This document shows positions 24,299 to 31,777 of a stretch of 42,678 nt of DNA, one piece after another. The stretch's first letter is position 1; each line of letters starts with the position of its first letter. The translations under genes and the position numbers were made by a program. Below the pieces are notes generated by a model that saw nothing but the letters and a program-made list of their open reading frames with translations, made no database searches and had not been told where the DNA came from. The DNA is from Alphaproteobacteria bacterium. GTDB lineage: Bacteria > Pseudomonadota > Alphaproteobacteria > Bin65. The DNA lies in contig JAJFFJ010000123.1 of the NCBI GenBank assembly GCA_021776685.1, forward strand, positions 1-42,678. The letters are read 5' to 3'.

Positions 24299-25734
24299 CC
24301 ATCGTCCTCCACGTAAGGATTCTTCGGCTTGCGCATGTGCAAGCGCAGCGGCACGCCGTGAAATCCGAAACTTTCGCGCAACTTGTTTGTCAGATACCGC
24401 ATGTAGGAATCTGGCAGGGCCTGAGGTTTGTTGACGAACAAGGCAAAAGTCGGTGGCCGCGCCTTGGCCTGGGTCATATAGCGAATACGCACGCGGCGGC
24501 CGGCGGCCAGCGGCGGGGGAAATGCCTCGGTCACATCCGCCAGCCAGCGATTAAGCTGCCCGGTAGTGACCCTGAGGTTCCACTTGTCATAGGTATCGAT
24601 GACCGTCGACATCAGCTTTTCCAGGTTGGAGCCCTGGGCCGCTGACATGGTCACCAAGGCCACCCCCTTCAGCTGCGACAGGGACCCTTCCAGGCTTTCC
24701 AGGATTTTCCGCCGTGTCCCCTGGGCATCCGTCACCAGATCCCACTTATTGGCGACGATGACCAGCGCACGGCCTTCCTCTTCCACCTGACGGGCGATTG
24801 TCAGATCCTGCTTTTCAATGCCGTGCCCAAAATCCTGCACCGTGGTGCAGTCAATCATCAGCGCCACGATGTCGGCGAATCGGATGGCCCGGAACGTGTC
24901 CATCACGGACAGCTGCTCCACATCACCCGCGACCCGCGCCCGGCGGCGTACACCGGCTGTGTCGATCAGGCGGATCGGCCGGTCCTTCCAGGCCCAGTCA
25001 ATGGAAATAGAATCACGGGTCAAACCCGGCTCAGGCCCGGTAATCACCCGTTCCTCGCCAAGCAGGCGGTTCATCAGCGTGGATTTACCCGCATTCGGCC
25101 GACCAACAATGGCGAGCGACATGGTCTGCATCGCCTCACTGTCAGTCTCAGCATCGGCCTTCGATTCAGGATCGGGTTCTGGTTCAGGATCGGGTTCCAG
25201 TTGGTCATACGACACAGCCGCCGCCGCCACAGCCTCCTGCAGATCCGACATACCCAGGCCGTGTTCGGCAGATACCGCCACCGGGTCTCCCAACCCCAGT
25301 TCCCAGGCATCCAATAGGCCAGTCTGGGCGGCCCTCCCCTCACACTTGTTGGCCACCAGGACAATCGGCACTTCGTTGCGGCGCAGCTCGCGGGCGAGTT
25401 CTGCGTCTACCGGCGTCACCCCGGCACGGGCGTCGAACAGAAACAGCGCCACGTCCGCCTCCACAACGGCCTGCATGGACTGGCGGCGCATGCGGCCTTC
25501 AATGGCGTCCTCATCGGCATCTTCCAGCCCGGCCGTGTCTACGATCGTCAGGGCAAGGTCACCCAGGCGGCCCGGCGCCTCCCGGCGGTCGCGGGTAACG
25601 CCAGGCTGGTCATGGACCAGCGCCGCGCGGCGGCCGGCCAGGCGGTTGAACAGGGTCGATTTTCCCACATTCGGCCGCCCGACAATCGCCAGGCGCAAGG
25701 GCCGTGTGGACTCGGACGGGGTCACGGGCACCAT
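24295..25734 (-). CDS. der: Ribosome-associated GTPase Der (EngA)
   Basis: Essential GTPase for 50S assembly with two G domains in tandem. G domain 1: IVGRPNVGKSTLFNRL, DTAGLED, VANKCEG. G domain 2: IVGRPNAGKSTLMNRL, DTAGVRRRARV, VANKWDL. The KH-like C-terminal domain ends PLRLHMRKPKNPY, as expected. Between the G domains is a Pro/Asp/Glu repeat (about 22 residues, EPDPEPEPDPE then a Ser/Asp/Glu stretch), longer and more repetitive than usual. NKCEG in domain 1 replaces the standard NKxD by a glutamate, a variation seen in some Der proteins. A 69-base gap with a strong hairpin separates it from bamB. Confidence 0.96.
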   Translation of the reverse strand: MVPVTPSESTRPLRLAIVGRPNVGKSTLFNRLAGRRAALVHDQPGVTRDRREAPGRLGDLALTIVDTAGLEDADEDAIEGRMRRQSMQAVVEADVALFLFDARAGVTPVDAELARELRRNEVPIVLVANKCEGRAAQTGLLDAWELGLGDPVAVSAEHGLGMSDLQEAVAAAAVSYDQLEPDPEPEPDPESKADAETDSEAMQTMSLAIVGRPNAGKSTLMNRLLGEERVITGPEPGLTRDSISIDWAWKDRPIRLIDTAGVRRRARVAGDVEQLSVMDTFRAIRFADIVALMIDCTTVQDFGHGIEKQDLTIARQVEEEGRALVIVANKWDLVTDAQGTRRKILESLEGSLSQLKGVALVTMSAAQGSNLEKLMSTVIDTYDKWNLRVTTGQLNRWLADVTEAFPPPLAAGRRVRIRYMTQAKARPPTFALFVNKPQALPDSYMRYLTNKLRESFGFHGVPLRLHMRKPKNPYVEDDG

Positions 25735-25773
25735 AAGCGCCTCATTCTCGGTTGGGCCTCAGTCGGTCGGCTG

Positions 25774-25794
25774 CAGGGCGCGTAATGCGCCCTG
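25774..25794 (-). other. Intercistronic hairpin between bamB and der
   Basis: CAGGGCGC (25774-25781) and GCGCCCTG (25787-25794) pair perfectly around GTAAT. On the minus strand no T-run follows, so it is more likely a pausing, attenuating or RNA-stabilising hairpin than a full terminator. Confidence 0.5.
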
Positions 25795-25803
25795 TTTCTG
25801 CGG

Positions 25804-27147
25804 CTAGCGAAGGGCCCGCAGCTCTCCGCCTTCAGTCAGGAAATATATCGTGTTGCGGGCCACCAGGGGTTGAATCTTGACCCCCTTGCCCACCGGAATC
25901 CAGCCAATTACTTCGCCGGTATAAGGCGAAACGGCCAATGCCTCGCCGTGGGAGCCGGCGATGATCAACCGGTCACCTGCCAGAACAGGCCCGGCCCAGA
26001 CGATACCACCGCGCACCTGTTTTTCGTCGGCAAACCGCGACAGGCGAACCACCCAACGCACCTGTCCGGTGCGGCGCAGCACGGCGACCAAATGGTTTGA
26101 TGTGGTCAGCACAAAGACATAGTCACCCGCAACCCAGGGGGTTTGCCGGCTGCCGACATTCAGGTCCCAGATCCGTCGGCCCGTTCGCATGTCTACCGCC
26201 ACCAGGCGGCCGGCATTGCTGACGGCAAATACCAGACCACGGTCGATGACCGGGTTGCCGATAATGTCAGCGATATTGGTGACCTGACTGCGGGTGCGGA
26301 ACGCGGCCAGACGCTCGGTCCACAGCTGGCGGCCATTCTGCGTGCGCAGCGCAACGATGTCGCCAGAAGTCAGCGGCACCACAACCACGCCTCCGGAAAC
26401 TGCCGGACTGGCGCCGCCCAGAATCTTCGACGGGGCGGCAACGCCGGAATAGGCCCAGAGGCGCTTGCCGGTCTTGGCATCAAGCGCGCGTACCTGGTTT
26501 TCCACATTGAGGACGAAGACACGCCCATCCACCACCGTGGGGGCCGACCGGCTGGGGGCACTGATGCTGACCCGCCAGATGATCTTGCCTGTTGCAGCAT
26601 CGAGGGCGAGCGCCTCGGCGGCGCCGGTCGTGACATAGACACGGCCGGCCGCATAGGCCACACCGCCACCCAGGTCGCCGTCACGTTCTTTCTTCGGCAA
26701 TACCTTCTGGGTCCAAATCTGCCGCCCACCAGAGACCTCATAAGCGCTGACAACCGCGCCCGCATCCATGGCGTAGACGCGGCCACCGCCTACCACCGGC
26801 TGCGCAAGGATGCGCTGCTCGCTGGATGAACCCCGGCCGATATCGGCAGTCCAGGCTGTTCGCGGATTGCGGCCCAGCGCCAGGTGATGCATGGCATGGC
26901 TGGGATAGCCGCCGGCCATTGGCCAGCCCGCGTTGGCCGACGGTTTCGGTAGCTTGACCTGCAGGGCCGCAAGGCGCCGATCCGGCTGCAGCGTGTTGTC
27001 TTCTGGCAATACTGCCGTGCGCCGTCCGGGCAGCGGTGGGTCTTCCTTCTCACCGCCAAGCAGACCGCAACCGGCCAAAAAGACGCCCACCAGGAAGATC
27101 GATGCGACGGTCCGCAGCTGTCCGCAGTGCATGGTTTTTCTGCTCAT
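25804..27147 (-). CDS. bamB: Outer-membrane assembly lipoprotein BamB-like (PQQ-type beta-propeller)
   Basis: Periplasmic lipoprotein of the BAM complex that assists insertion of outer-membrane beta-barrels. The 447-residue protein has a lipobox VFLAGCG (Cys27) after a short basic hydrophobic leader, then repeated PQQ-like blades: ALDAATGKIIWRV, ALDAKTGKRLWAYSG, ALRTQNGRQLWTE, VDMRTGRRIWDL, VLRRTGQVRWVVRL. The W-containing blade ends repeat about seven to eight times. It lies between the yfgM-like gene and der, the arrangement seen in proteobacteria. An internal ATG at 27132 would give the same mature protein. Confidence 0.93.
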   Translation of the reverse strand: MSRKTMHCGQLRTVASIFLVGVFLAGCGLLGGEKEDPPLPGRRTAVLPEDNTLQPDRRLAALQVKLPKPSANAGWPMAGGYPSHAMHHLALGRNPRTAWTADIGRGSSSEQRILAQPVVGGGRVYAMDAGAVVSAYEVSGGRQIWTQKVLPKKERDGDLGGGVAYAAGRVYVTTGAAEALALDAATGKIIWRVSISAPSRSAPTVVDGRVFVLNVENQVRALDAKTGKRLWAYSGVAAPSKILGGASPAVSGGVVVVPLTSGDIVALRTQNGRQLWTERLAAFRTRSQVTNIADIIGNPVIDRGLVFAVSNAGRLVAVDMRTGRRIWDLNVGSRQTPWVAGDYVFVLTTSNHLVAVLRRTGQVRWVVRLSRFADEKQVRGGIVWAGPVLAGDRLIIAGSHGEALAVSPYTGEVIGWIPVGKGVKIQPLVARNTIYFLTEGGELRALR

Positions 27148-27161
27148 TGCGTGAATTTACC

Positions 27162-27944
27162 TCAGGATTTTCCCAGGAGAACAAGCATATCGCGGGCACG
27201 GCTGCGCATGCTCGGTGGCACGGCGGCATCCTTGGCCAGACTCTCAAAAGCCTGACGGGCCGCTGCCTTATTGCCTGCTTTCTCTTGGTAGTAGCCACTT
27301 AGTTCGGTCGCTAGATGGCGCCACGGGCTGGAAGCCGCTGCCAAAGGCTTCAGCTGTCCCAGCATAGCTGCCGGGGTCTCGCCTGCATCCAGACCATGGA
27401 ATGCCCACATCAGTACCGCAATCTGGCGGAGTGCTTGGGGCGCGTCGTCGTTATCGGCGAGCCGACGGTAGGACGCAATCGCGCCCTTGGCATCACCCTG
27501 CTGAGCGCGCAAAGCCCCTTCGCGGAGGCGGGCCATGGCGGCAAATCCGGTACTTCCCTCGCGCCCGACCAGGGCAAAAGCAGCAATCGCCTCTTTGGTC
27601 TTGCCTTCCTGCAACAGGCTGACAGCGTTGGAATACTGACGGCTCGACTCGATGCGATGATCCTGGATCGATGACTGCCAGTACTGGTACCCGGCCACCC
27701 CCGCGATCATCAGCGCGCCGGCAGTGAATATCAGCGTGCCATATTTCTTCAGAGCCGTCAGCGTCCGTTCGGCGCGAAGCTCCTCGCTGACTTCCTTGAA
27801 GAAGTTTTCTTCTTCCTGGATTGTTTCGTCTTCCCGCTCGCGTTTGCGGCGGGCGCGGCCAGACTCCTTCGCAGGCGGACCTCCTGGGGTCCCCGGAGCG
27901 CCCTCTTTCGGGTCAGATCCTTGATTTGGCGGCGTTTCAGCCAA
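27162..27944 (-). CDS. YfgM-like tetratricopeptide membrane protein
   Basis: 260-residue protein with a charged cytoplasmic N-terminus (about 65 residues, RARRKRERED...EEENFFKEVSEELR), one membrane helix at about 68-90 (YGTLIFTAGALMIAGVAGYQYW) and a periplasmic TPR-like domain of helices such as AIAAFALVGREGSTGFAAMARLR. This is the topology of YfgM, an ancillary partner of SecYEG and periplasmic chaperones. It starts at TTG 27944, with GGAGG six bases upstream. Being immediately before bamB and der matches the E. coli yfgM-bamB-der cluster, which supports the call despite low sequence conservation. Confidence 0.82.
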   Translation of the reverse strand: MAETPPNQGSDPKEGAPGTPGGPPAKESGRARRKREREDETIQEEENFFKEVSEELRAERTLTALKKYGTLIFTAGALMIAGVAGYQYWQSSIQDHRIESSRQYSNAVSLLQEGKTKEAIAAFALVGREGSTGFAAMARLREGALRAQQGDAKGAIASYRRLADNDDAPQALRQIAVLMWAFHGLDAGETPAAMLGQLKPLAAASSPWRHLATELSGYYQEKAGNKAAARQAFESLAKDAAVPPSMRSRARDMLVLLGKS

Positions 27945-27964
27945 CGTTTTCCTCCATCCGGCAG

Positions 27965-27980
27965 CGCCGGGAAACCGGCG
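27965..27980. other. Leader hairpin before the yfgM-like gene
   Basis: CGCCGG (27965-27970), GAAA (27971-27974) and CCGGCG (27975-27980): a perfect 6-bp stem with a tetraloop, between the predicted promoter and the TTG start of the yfgM-like gene. On the minus strand the loop reads TTTC. Confidence 0.35.
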
Positions 27981-27983
27981 TTT

Positions 27984-28012
27984 GGTATAGTACGGGCCCC
28001 GCCGGATAGCAA
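27984..28012 (-). promoter_or_regulatory. Predicted promoter of the yfgM-bamB-der-capA unit
   Basis: On the minus strand, TTGCTA (28012-28007) and TATACC (27989-27984) are 17 bases apart, about 40 bases upstream of the TTG start of the yfgM-like gene. The matches are moderate but the spacing is ideal. Confidence 0.4.
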
Positions 28013-28187
28013 ACCGCCCCCGCGACCATTCCGCCGCAGTCTAAGGGCCATACCCGGCAGTGGAAATCCGGCCGGTTTGGCGGTAGAAACGGCTCCCACT
28101 GCAATCTGACGTTGCTACCCAACGTGACAGGGAGCCACGGCGGACCAACTGCGTACAAAACTGATATCACCTCTGGCCCCTGGAGAA

Positions 28188-28691
28188 ATGATGATCAAAC
28201 AAATGACTGTCGGCTGTGCCCTGCCGATTGCCGTAACAGCCGCCCTCGCGGATGTTGCCGCAGCCCGCTGGCGCGTCGGCAACTGGACCGGCTCGGCCTA
28301 TACATCAAACGCCAGCGGTCGTTTCGCCTACTGCCAGATGTGGGTGCGCTACAGCAACAACAACTGGCTCTATTTCAGGCAATACTCGAACTACAGCCTC
28401 TATGTCGGCATGTACAATCAGGGTTGGCGCATGAAGGCAGGCGCCAACTACGCCATGACCTTTTTGGTTGATGGGCGGATGATACGGCGCGCCAAAGGGA
28501 TCGTGGAGCCGAAAAACCTTTCCCGCGTCTGGCTGGCGCTGGGCACGGACCGGTATGCGCGCAATCGACTTCAGCGCGGATTCAAACTGACCCTGATCAA
28601 TAATCACCAGCGATACAGTTTCCGGCTCACCGCGACTGCGGTCGGCCTCGCCGCACTGGAAAGGTGCGTCAACGCCAACCGCCATCGCTGA
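28188..28691 (+). CDS. Small secreted protein of unknown function
   Basis: 167 residues. A weak signal peptide (VGCALPIAVTAALADVAAA) is followed by a mature domain rich in aromatic residues and glycine: WRVGNWTGSAYTSNASGRFA, a Cys in AYCQMWVRY, WRMKAGANYAMTFLVDG, LQRGFKLTL, then ERCVNAN at the end. The two mature cysteines could form a disulfide. The pattern of an N-terminal GxWxGxAY motif, a WxLxxG block and a final C-V matches a group of conserved alphaproteobacterial hypothetical proteins that I recall but cannot name. The start is ATG 28188 or 28191 behind GGAG at 28182. It is divergent from the yfgM-like gene. No function can be given. Confidence 0.7.
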   Translation: MMIKQMTVGCALPIAVTAALADVAAARWRVGNWTGSAYTSNASGRFAYCQMWVRYSNNNWLYFRQYSNYSLYVGMYNQGWRMKAGANYAMTFLVDGRMIRRAKGIVEPKNLSRVWLALGTDRYARNRLQRGFKLTLINNHQRYSFRLTATAVGLAALERCVNANRHR

Positions 28692-28780
28692 GAGTCCGGA
28701 TTTGGAAATGCCGCGCCCAGGTCTGTCGGTCTGGGCCGGTATATCTTCTCTTGGTGGGGTTTCTCCCGGCGATGCGGCGA

Positions 28781-28809
28781 TTGCAATGCGTGTCACGGAT
28801 GTGTCAAAT
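28781..28809 (+). promoter_or_regulatory. Possible promoter upstream of the DUF2794 gene
   Basis: TTGCAA (28781-28786) and TCAAAT (28804-28809) with a 17-base spacer. Each hexamer matches consensus at about four positions. Transcription would begin near 28816, inside the left arm of the downstream hairpin. Confidence 0.3.
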
Positions 28810-28811
28810 TT

Positions 28812-28845
28812 CCCTGTCGGCGCGTCAGGTGTGTCGGCGACAGGG
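28812..28845 (+). promoter_or_regulatory. Hairpin overlapping the ribosome binding site of the mini-ORF
   Basis: CCCTGTCG (28812-28819) and CGACAGGG (28838-28845) form an 8-bp inverted repeat with an 18-base loop. The right arm overlaps the Shine-Dalgarno AGGGGAG (28842-28848), so folding would mask the site that serves the mini-ORF and, by coupling, the DUF2794 gene. Confidence 0.4.
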
Positions 28846-28857
28846 GAGTGTAGTCCG

Positions 28858-28875
28858 ATGAATCAGTGCCGATGA
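28858..28875 (+). CDS. Five-codon leader mini-ORF (M-N-Q-C-R)
   Basis: ATG 28858, then AAT CAG TGC CGA and TGA 28873-28875. It has AGGGGAG nine bases upstream, the best ribosome binding site in the gap. Its stop overlaps the ATG of the DUF2794 gene (ATGA at 28872-28875). It may be a coupling mini-cistron, or the remnant of the true start of the DUF2794 gene after a frame-changing indel. Confidence 0.35.
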   Translation: MNQCR

Positions 28876-29228
28876 CGAGCCTCGTTACGCTCGATTCTTA
28901 TCGCCGCCACCCGCGCACCCGCGGGCGGCCCGTAATCTTCAGCAAACACGAACTCTTCAAGCTTCTGGGCGTTTACAGCCGCCGGGTCATGAGCGGCGAA
29001 TGGCGTGATTACGCCATCGACCACAGCCCCCAGGGCGCCACCTTCTCGATTTTCCGCCATACCGCCGAACGGCCGCTCTACGCGATCACCAAGCAGAAGC
29101 CGCAGGGCAAAAGCCGCAGTCTCTACCAGCTTTATCAGGGACCCAAAAAGCTTCGCCAGGCGCAGAGCCTGGAAGACGTGATCGAATCGCTTGAACGACA
29201 GCTGCGCGTGGTCTGGACCTCCAACTGA
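28872..29228 (+). CDS. DUF2794-family protein
   Basis: 118-residue protein of unknown function, found mainly in alphaproteobacteria. The family pattern is visible: FSKHELFKLLGVYSRRVMSGEWRDYAIDH, ATFSIFRHTAERPLYAITKQ and a C-terminal SLEDVIESLERQLRVV. The ATG at 28872 overlaps the stop of a five-codon mini-ORF and has no ribosome binding site of its own; a GTG at 28866 is in frame but equally lacks one. This makes the start uncertain, and coupling to the mini-ORF is the simplest reading. No enzyme motif or membrane segment is present. Confidence 0.85.
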   Translation: MTSLVTLDSYRRHPRTRGRPVIFSKHELFKLLGVYSRRVMSGEWRDYAIDHSPQGATFSIFRHTAERPLYAITKQKPQGKSRSLYQLYQGPKKLRQAQSLEDVIESLERQLRVVWTSN

Positions 29229-29262
29229 CCTGACTATCATCCCGTGAATGTCGGGCTGCTGC

Positions 29263-29292
29263 TTGACATAATCATATTGTTCCTGTTATGTT
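29263..29292 (+). promoter_or_regulatory. Predicted sigma70-type promoter of the zinc-ribbon gene
   Basis: TTGACA (29263-29268, exact consensus) and TATGTT (29287-29292) with an 18-base spacer, 36 bases before the ATG at 29328. This is one of the best promoter matches in the window. Confidence 0.6.
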
Positions 29293-29293
29293 C
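29279..29293 (+). promoter_or_regulatory. Putative LexA box (GTTC-N7-GTTC)
   Basis: GTTC at 29279-29282 and GTTC at 29290-29293, separated by CTGTTAT, match the direct-repeat SOS box of alphaproteobacteria. The site overlaps the spacer and -10 of the promoter at 29263-29292, where a repressor would block transcription. A third GTTC lies at 29302-29305 with one extra base of spacing. A site of this kind is expected about once in this length by chance, so the position in the promoter is the main support. Confidence 0.45.
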
Positions 29294-29327
29294 TTTCGTC
29301 CGTTCAGGCGTTGACGAAAGGTCCCCA

Positions 29328-29606
29328 ATGGGACGGCTGAAGGACAATCATATCGAGGTGGCGGACGGTCGGCGCCGGCCCATGACGCTGGGTCAGGTGG
29401 TGGAGCGCGGCATCAACGTCTTCTGCTGGTGCAACCGCTGTACCCACAACGCGGAGGTAGAGGGCCGGCATCTGATGGGCCGGCTGGGCCCGGCGATCCC
29501 CGTGCCGGAGCTGGGCGGCTACATGAAATGCTCAAGCTGCGGCGCCAAGGACATCGCCACCCGCCCGGCATGGCCCTCCCTCGGCCAGGTGGCGCGGCAT
29601 ACGTAA
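29328..29606 (+). CDS. Small zinc-ribbon protein of unknown function
   Basis: 92-residue soluble protein with two Cys-pair knuckles: FCWCNRCTHNAEV (C-x-C-x2-C) and MKCSSCGAKD (C-x2-C), about 35 residues apart, a likely zinc ribbon. It ends with RPAWPSLGQVARH. Similar short proteins with the same knuckles and tail are, from memory, common in alphaproteobacteria and unnamed. The ATG at 29328 has AAGG upstream; longer in-frame versions would include a hydrophobic stretch translated from the promoter and are rejected. The putative LexA-controlled promoter hints at a DNA-damage role, which is speculation. Confidence 0.72.
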   Translation: MGRLKDNHIEVADGRRRPMTLGQVVERGINVFCWCNRCTHNAEVEGRHLMGRLGPAIPVPELGGYMKCSSCGAKDIATRPAWPSLGQVARHT

Positions 29607-29648
29607 ACCCAGCGCATTCAATCCAGGGCATTCAGCAAAGCATCTTCA

Positions 29649-29703
29649 CCCCACGAAGGCGGGGTCCAGAAAAGGTGGAAACTGGAATCCCGCCTTCGCG
29701 GGA
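29649..29703. repeat. REP-like palindromic repeat element
   Basis: Two arms in opposite directions, CGAAGGCGGGGTCCAG (29654-29669) and CTGGAATCCCGCCTTCG (29682-29698), surround a 12-base spacer, and the right arm extends to GCGGGA at 29703. The TTCCCGC...GCGGGAAT type hairpin is a widely dispersed proteobacterial intergenic repeat. It lies between convergent genes and may end both transcripts. Confidence 0.75.
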
Positions 29704-29739
29704 ATGACGGGCCTGTGATTCGAGCCGGCGCCCGGCGGA

Positions 29740-30096
29740 CTACCTGCAGCGCACGTAGCTGACCGCGTGGCCATCCTTGTCGATAATCACCAGACGTTTG
29801 CCGCCGCCCCGGGTCGCGTAGATATCCTTCCGGGTCCACTTCTGTCCCTCGCCGGCACAGCTCGACGTCACATAGTAGATCCCCGGCCACTTGCCTGGCT
29901 CGGACCTGGTGATCTTGCAGGCGCTCTCATAGCCGCGGATCATCTGAATGCTGACCTTGAGCCGCTCATCCGGCGGACCCTTTTGGGTACAGGTCTTTTT
30001 GTCGACGCCCCAGATCCCCACATAGCCGGGGCCCCGTGCGGACGCTGGCGCGGCCATAGCGAGTATGACCAGAACGACGAGAAAACTGCGGATCAT
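29740..30096 (-). CDS. Small secreted cysteine-containing protein of unknown function
   Basis: 118 residues with a clear signal peptide (IRSFLVVLVILAMAAPASA, cleavage likely after ASA). The mature part begins GPGYVGIWGVDKKTC and has five cysteines, including the C-terminal VRCR. The G-x-W-x-x-D-x-x-x-C opening is a recurrent feature of short periplasmic alphaproteobacterial proteins. I chose ATG 30096 because GGGAG lies eight bases upstream, inside the third unit of the repeat that follows guaA. It probably shares the guaA transcript. Function unknown. Confidence 0.72.
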   Translation of the reverse strand: MIRSFLVVLVILAMAAPASARGPGYVGIWGVDKKTCTQKGPPDERLKVSIQMIRGYESACKITRSEPGKWPGIYYVTSSCAGEGQKWTRKDIYATRGGGKRLVIIDKDGHAVSYVRCR

Positions 30097-30101
30097 CAAA
30101 G

Positions 30102-30146
30102 CTACTCCCATTCACTCTATTCCCACTCGCCCTATTCCCACTCAAT
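30102..30146 (-). repeat. Three 15-bp tandem units over the guaA stop, each with an in-frame stop
   Basis: Units 30132-30146, 30117-30131 and 30102-30116. On the minus strand they read as five codons each: x-Glu-Trp-Glu-stop, three times in the guaA frame (GAG-TGG-GAA-TAG, GAG-TGG-GAA-TAG, GAA-TGG-GAG-TAG). The first unit is the true guaA end. The third provides the GGGAG ribosome binding site of the next gene. Confidence 0.9.
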
Positions 30147-31688
30147 CGTGCCGGGCGGCTTTGAGGTGATGTCGTAGACCACCCGGTTGACGCCGCGCAC
30201 CTGGTTGACGATGCGGCTGGACACCCGGGCGAGGAACTCCGGCTCGAAAGGATACCAGTCGGCGGTCATGCCGTCGGTCGACGTCACGGCCCTGAGCCCG
30301 CACACGTAGTCATACGTCCGCTCGTCACCCATCACCCCCACGCTGCGCACGGGCAGCAGCACGGCGAAGGCCTGCCAGATCTCGTCGTAGAGGCCGGCGT
30401 TGCGGATTTCCTCGAGATAGATTGCATCCACCTTGCGCAGCAGGTCGGCCTTCTCCCGGCTCACCGCACCGGGAATGCGGATCGCCAGGCCGGGTCCGGG
30501 GAAAGGATGGCGGGCAATGAAGGCTTCTGGCAGGCCGAGCTCTCGGCCAAGGACACGTACCTCGTCCTTGAACAGCTCGCGCACTGGCTCCACCAAGCCC
30601 ATGTTCATGCGCTCGGGCAGGCCGCCCACATTGTGGTGAGACTTGATGGTGACGCTGGGTCCGCCATGGAACGAGACGGATTCGATCACGTCCGGATAAA
30701 GCGTACCTTGGGCGAGGAAGGACGCACCGCCCAGCTTCGCGGCCTCTTCCTCAAAGACATCGATGAAGGTATTGCCGATGATCTTGCGCTTCCGCTCCGG
30801 GTCCTCGACGCCATCCAGCTTGCCCAGGAACAGGTCGGCCGCGTCCCGGTGCACCAGGGGAATGTTGTAATGGCCGCGGAACAGGCTCACCACTTCCTCC
30901 GATTCCTGGGCGCGCATCAGGCCATGGTCGACATAGATGCAGGTCAGTTGATCGCCAATCGCCTCGTGCAGCAACACCGCCACCACTGAGGAATCGACAC
31001 CGCCGGAAAGGCCGCAGATGACCTTTTCCCGGCCGACCTGTGCCCGTACCCGCTCGATGGCCTGTTCCTTGAAGGCCGCCATGGTCCAGTCGCCGCTACA
31101 GCCCGCGATGCGGTGGGTCAGGTTGCGCAGCAGCTTTGCGCCGTCGGGCGTGTGCATCACTTCCGGGTGAAACTGCACGCCATAGAACTGCCGCTCTTCG
31201 TCGGCGATCGCGGCAAAAGGCGCACCGTCGCTGACGGCGACCGGACGAAACCCCTCCGGCAGATCGACCACCCGGTCGCCGTGGCTCATCCACACCGGGT
31301 ATTGGCCGCCCGGCGCCCAGACGCCTTCGAACAAGGGGCAGCTGTCCACCACCACCACGTCCGCACGGCCGAATTCCCGATGGTCCGAGGTCTCAACCTT
31401 GCCACCCAGCACGTCCACCATGGTCTGCTCGCCATAGCAGATGCCCAGCACCGGCACCCCGGCCTCAAACACCATCGGCGGCGCGCACGGCGTGTCGACA
31501 CCGGTGACGGAGGCCGGCCCGCCCGAAAGGATGATCGCGCGGGCGCCGAAGGCGGCAATTTTAGCCGGGTCAGTGTTGAAAGGATGGATTTCGCAATAGA
31601 CACCGCTTTCCCGCACCCGCCGGGCGATCAGCTGGGTGTATTGGGCGCCAAAATCGAGGATCAGAACGCGGTCGGTGGTCGGGGTCAT
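30132..31688 (-). CDS. guaA: GMP synthase (glutamine-hydrolysing)
   Basis: Converts XMP to GMP using glutamine and ATP. The 518-residue protein starts with a class I glutamine amidotransferase domain ([18 protein letters not shown], nucleophile Cys in [11 protein letters not shown], catalytic His/Glu region VQFHPEV), then an ATP-pyrophosphatase domain with PP-loop [13 protein letters not shown], and the dimerisation domain ending KPPGTIEWE. In the nucleophile region Glu replaces the Met of the usual ICYGMQ, which is a mild change. Three in-frame copies of the terminal EWE-stop follow. rsmB and guaB lie on the same strand with two other genes between. Confidence 0.97.
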   Translation of the reverse strand: MTPTTDRVLILDFGAQYTQLIARRVRESGVYCEIHPFNTDPAKIAAFGARAIILSGGPASVTGVDTPCAPPMVFEAGVPVLGICYGEQTMVDVLGGKVETSDHREFGRADVVVVDSCPLFEGVWAPGGQYPVWMSHGDRVVDLPEGFRPVAVSDGAPFAAIADEERQFYGVQFHPEVMHTPDGAKLLRNLTHRIAGCSGDWTMAAFKEQAIERVRAQVGREKVICGLSGGVDSSVVAVLLHEAIGDQLTCIYVDHGLMRAQESEEVVSLFRGHYNIPLVHRDAADLFLGKLDGVEDPERKRKIIGNTFIDVFEEEAAKLGGASFLAQGTLYPDVIESVSFHGGPSVTIKSHHNVGGLPERMNMGLVEPVRELFKDEVRVLGRELGLPEAFIARHPFPGPGLAIRIPGAVSREKADLLRKVDAIYLEEIRNAGLYDEIWQAFAVLLPVRSVGVMGDERTYDYVCGLRAVTSTDGMTADWYPFEPEFLARVSSRIVNQVRGVNRVVYDITSKPPGTIEWE

Positions 31689-31777
31689 GGCATTCTACTA
31701 AACGAGCGCCGGGGCGCGGAAAAGCGGCGTGGCGGCGCAGACGGAAAATCGCGCTGTGTGTTGCGGGGATGGTGCAC

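Noticed and set aside
29244-29327. Longer N-terminus of the zinc-ribbon protein with a hydrophobic segment
   Set aside because: It would be translated from the promoter itself (29263-29292); the ATG at 29328 lies downstream of it and has a ribosome binding site.
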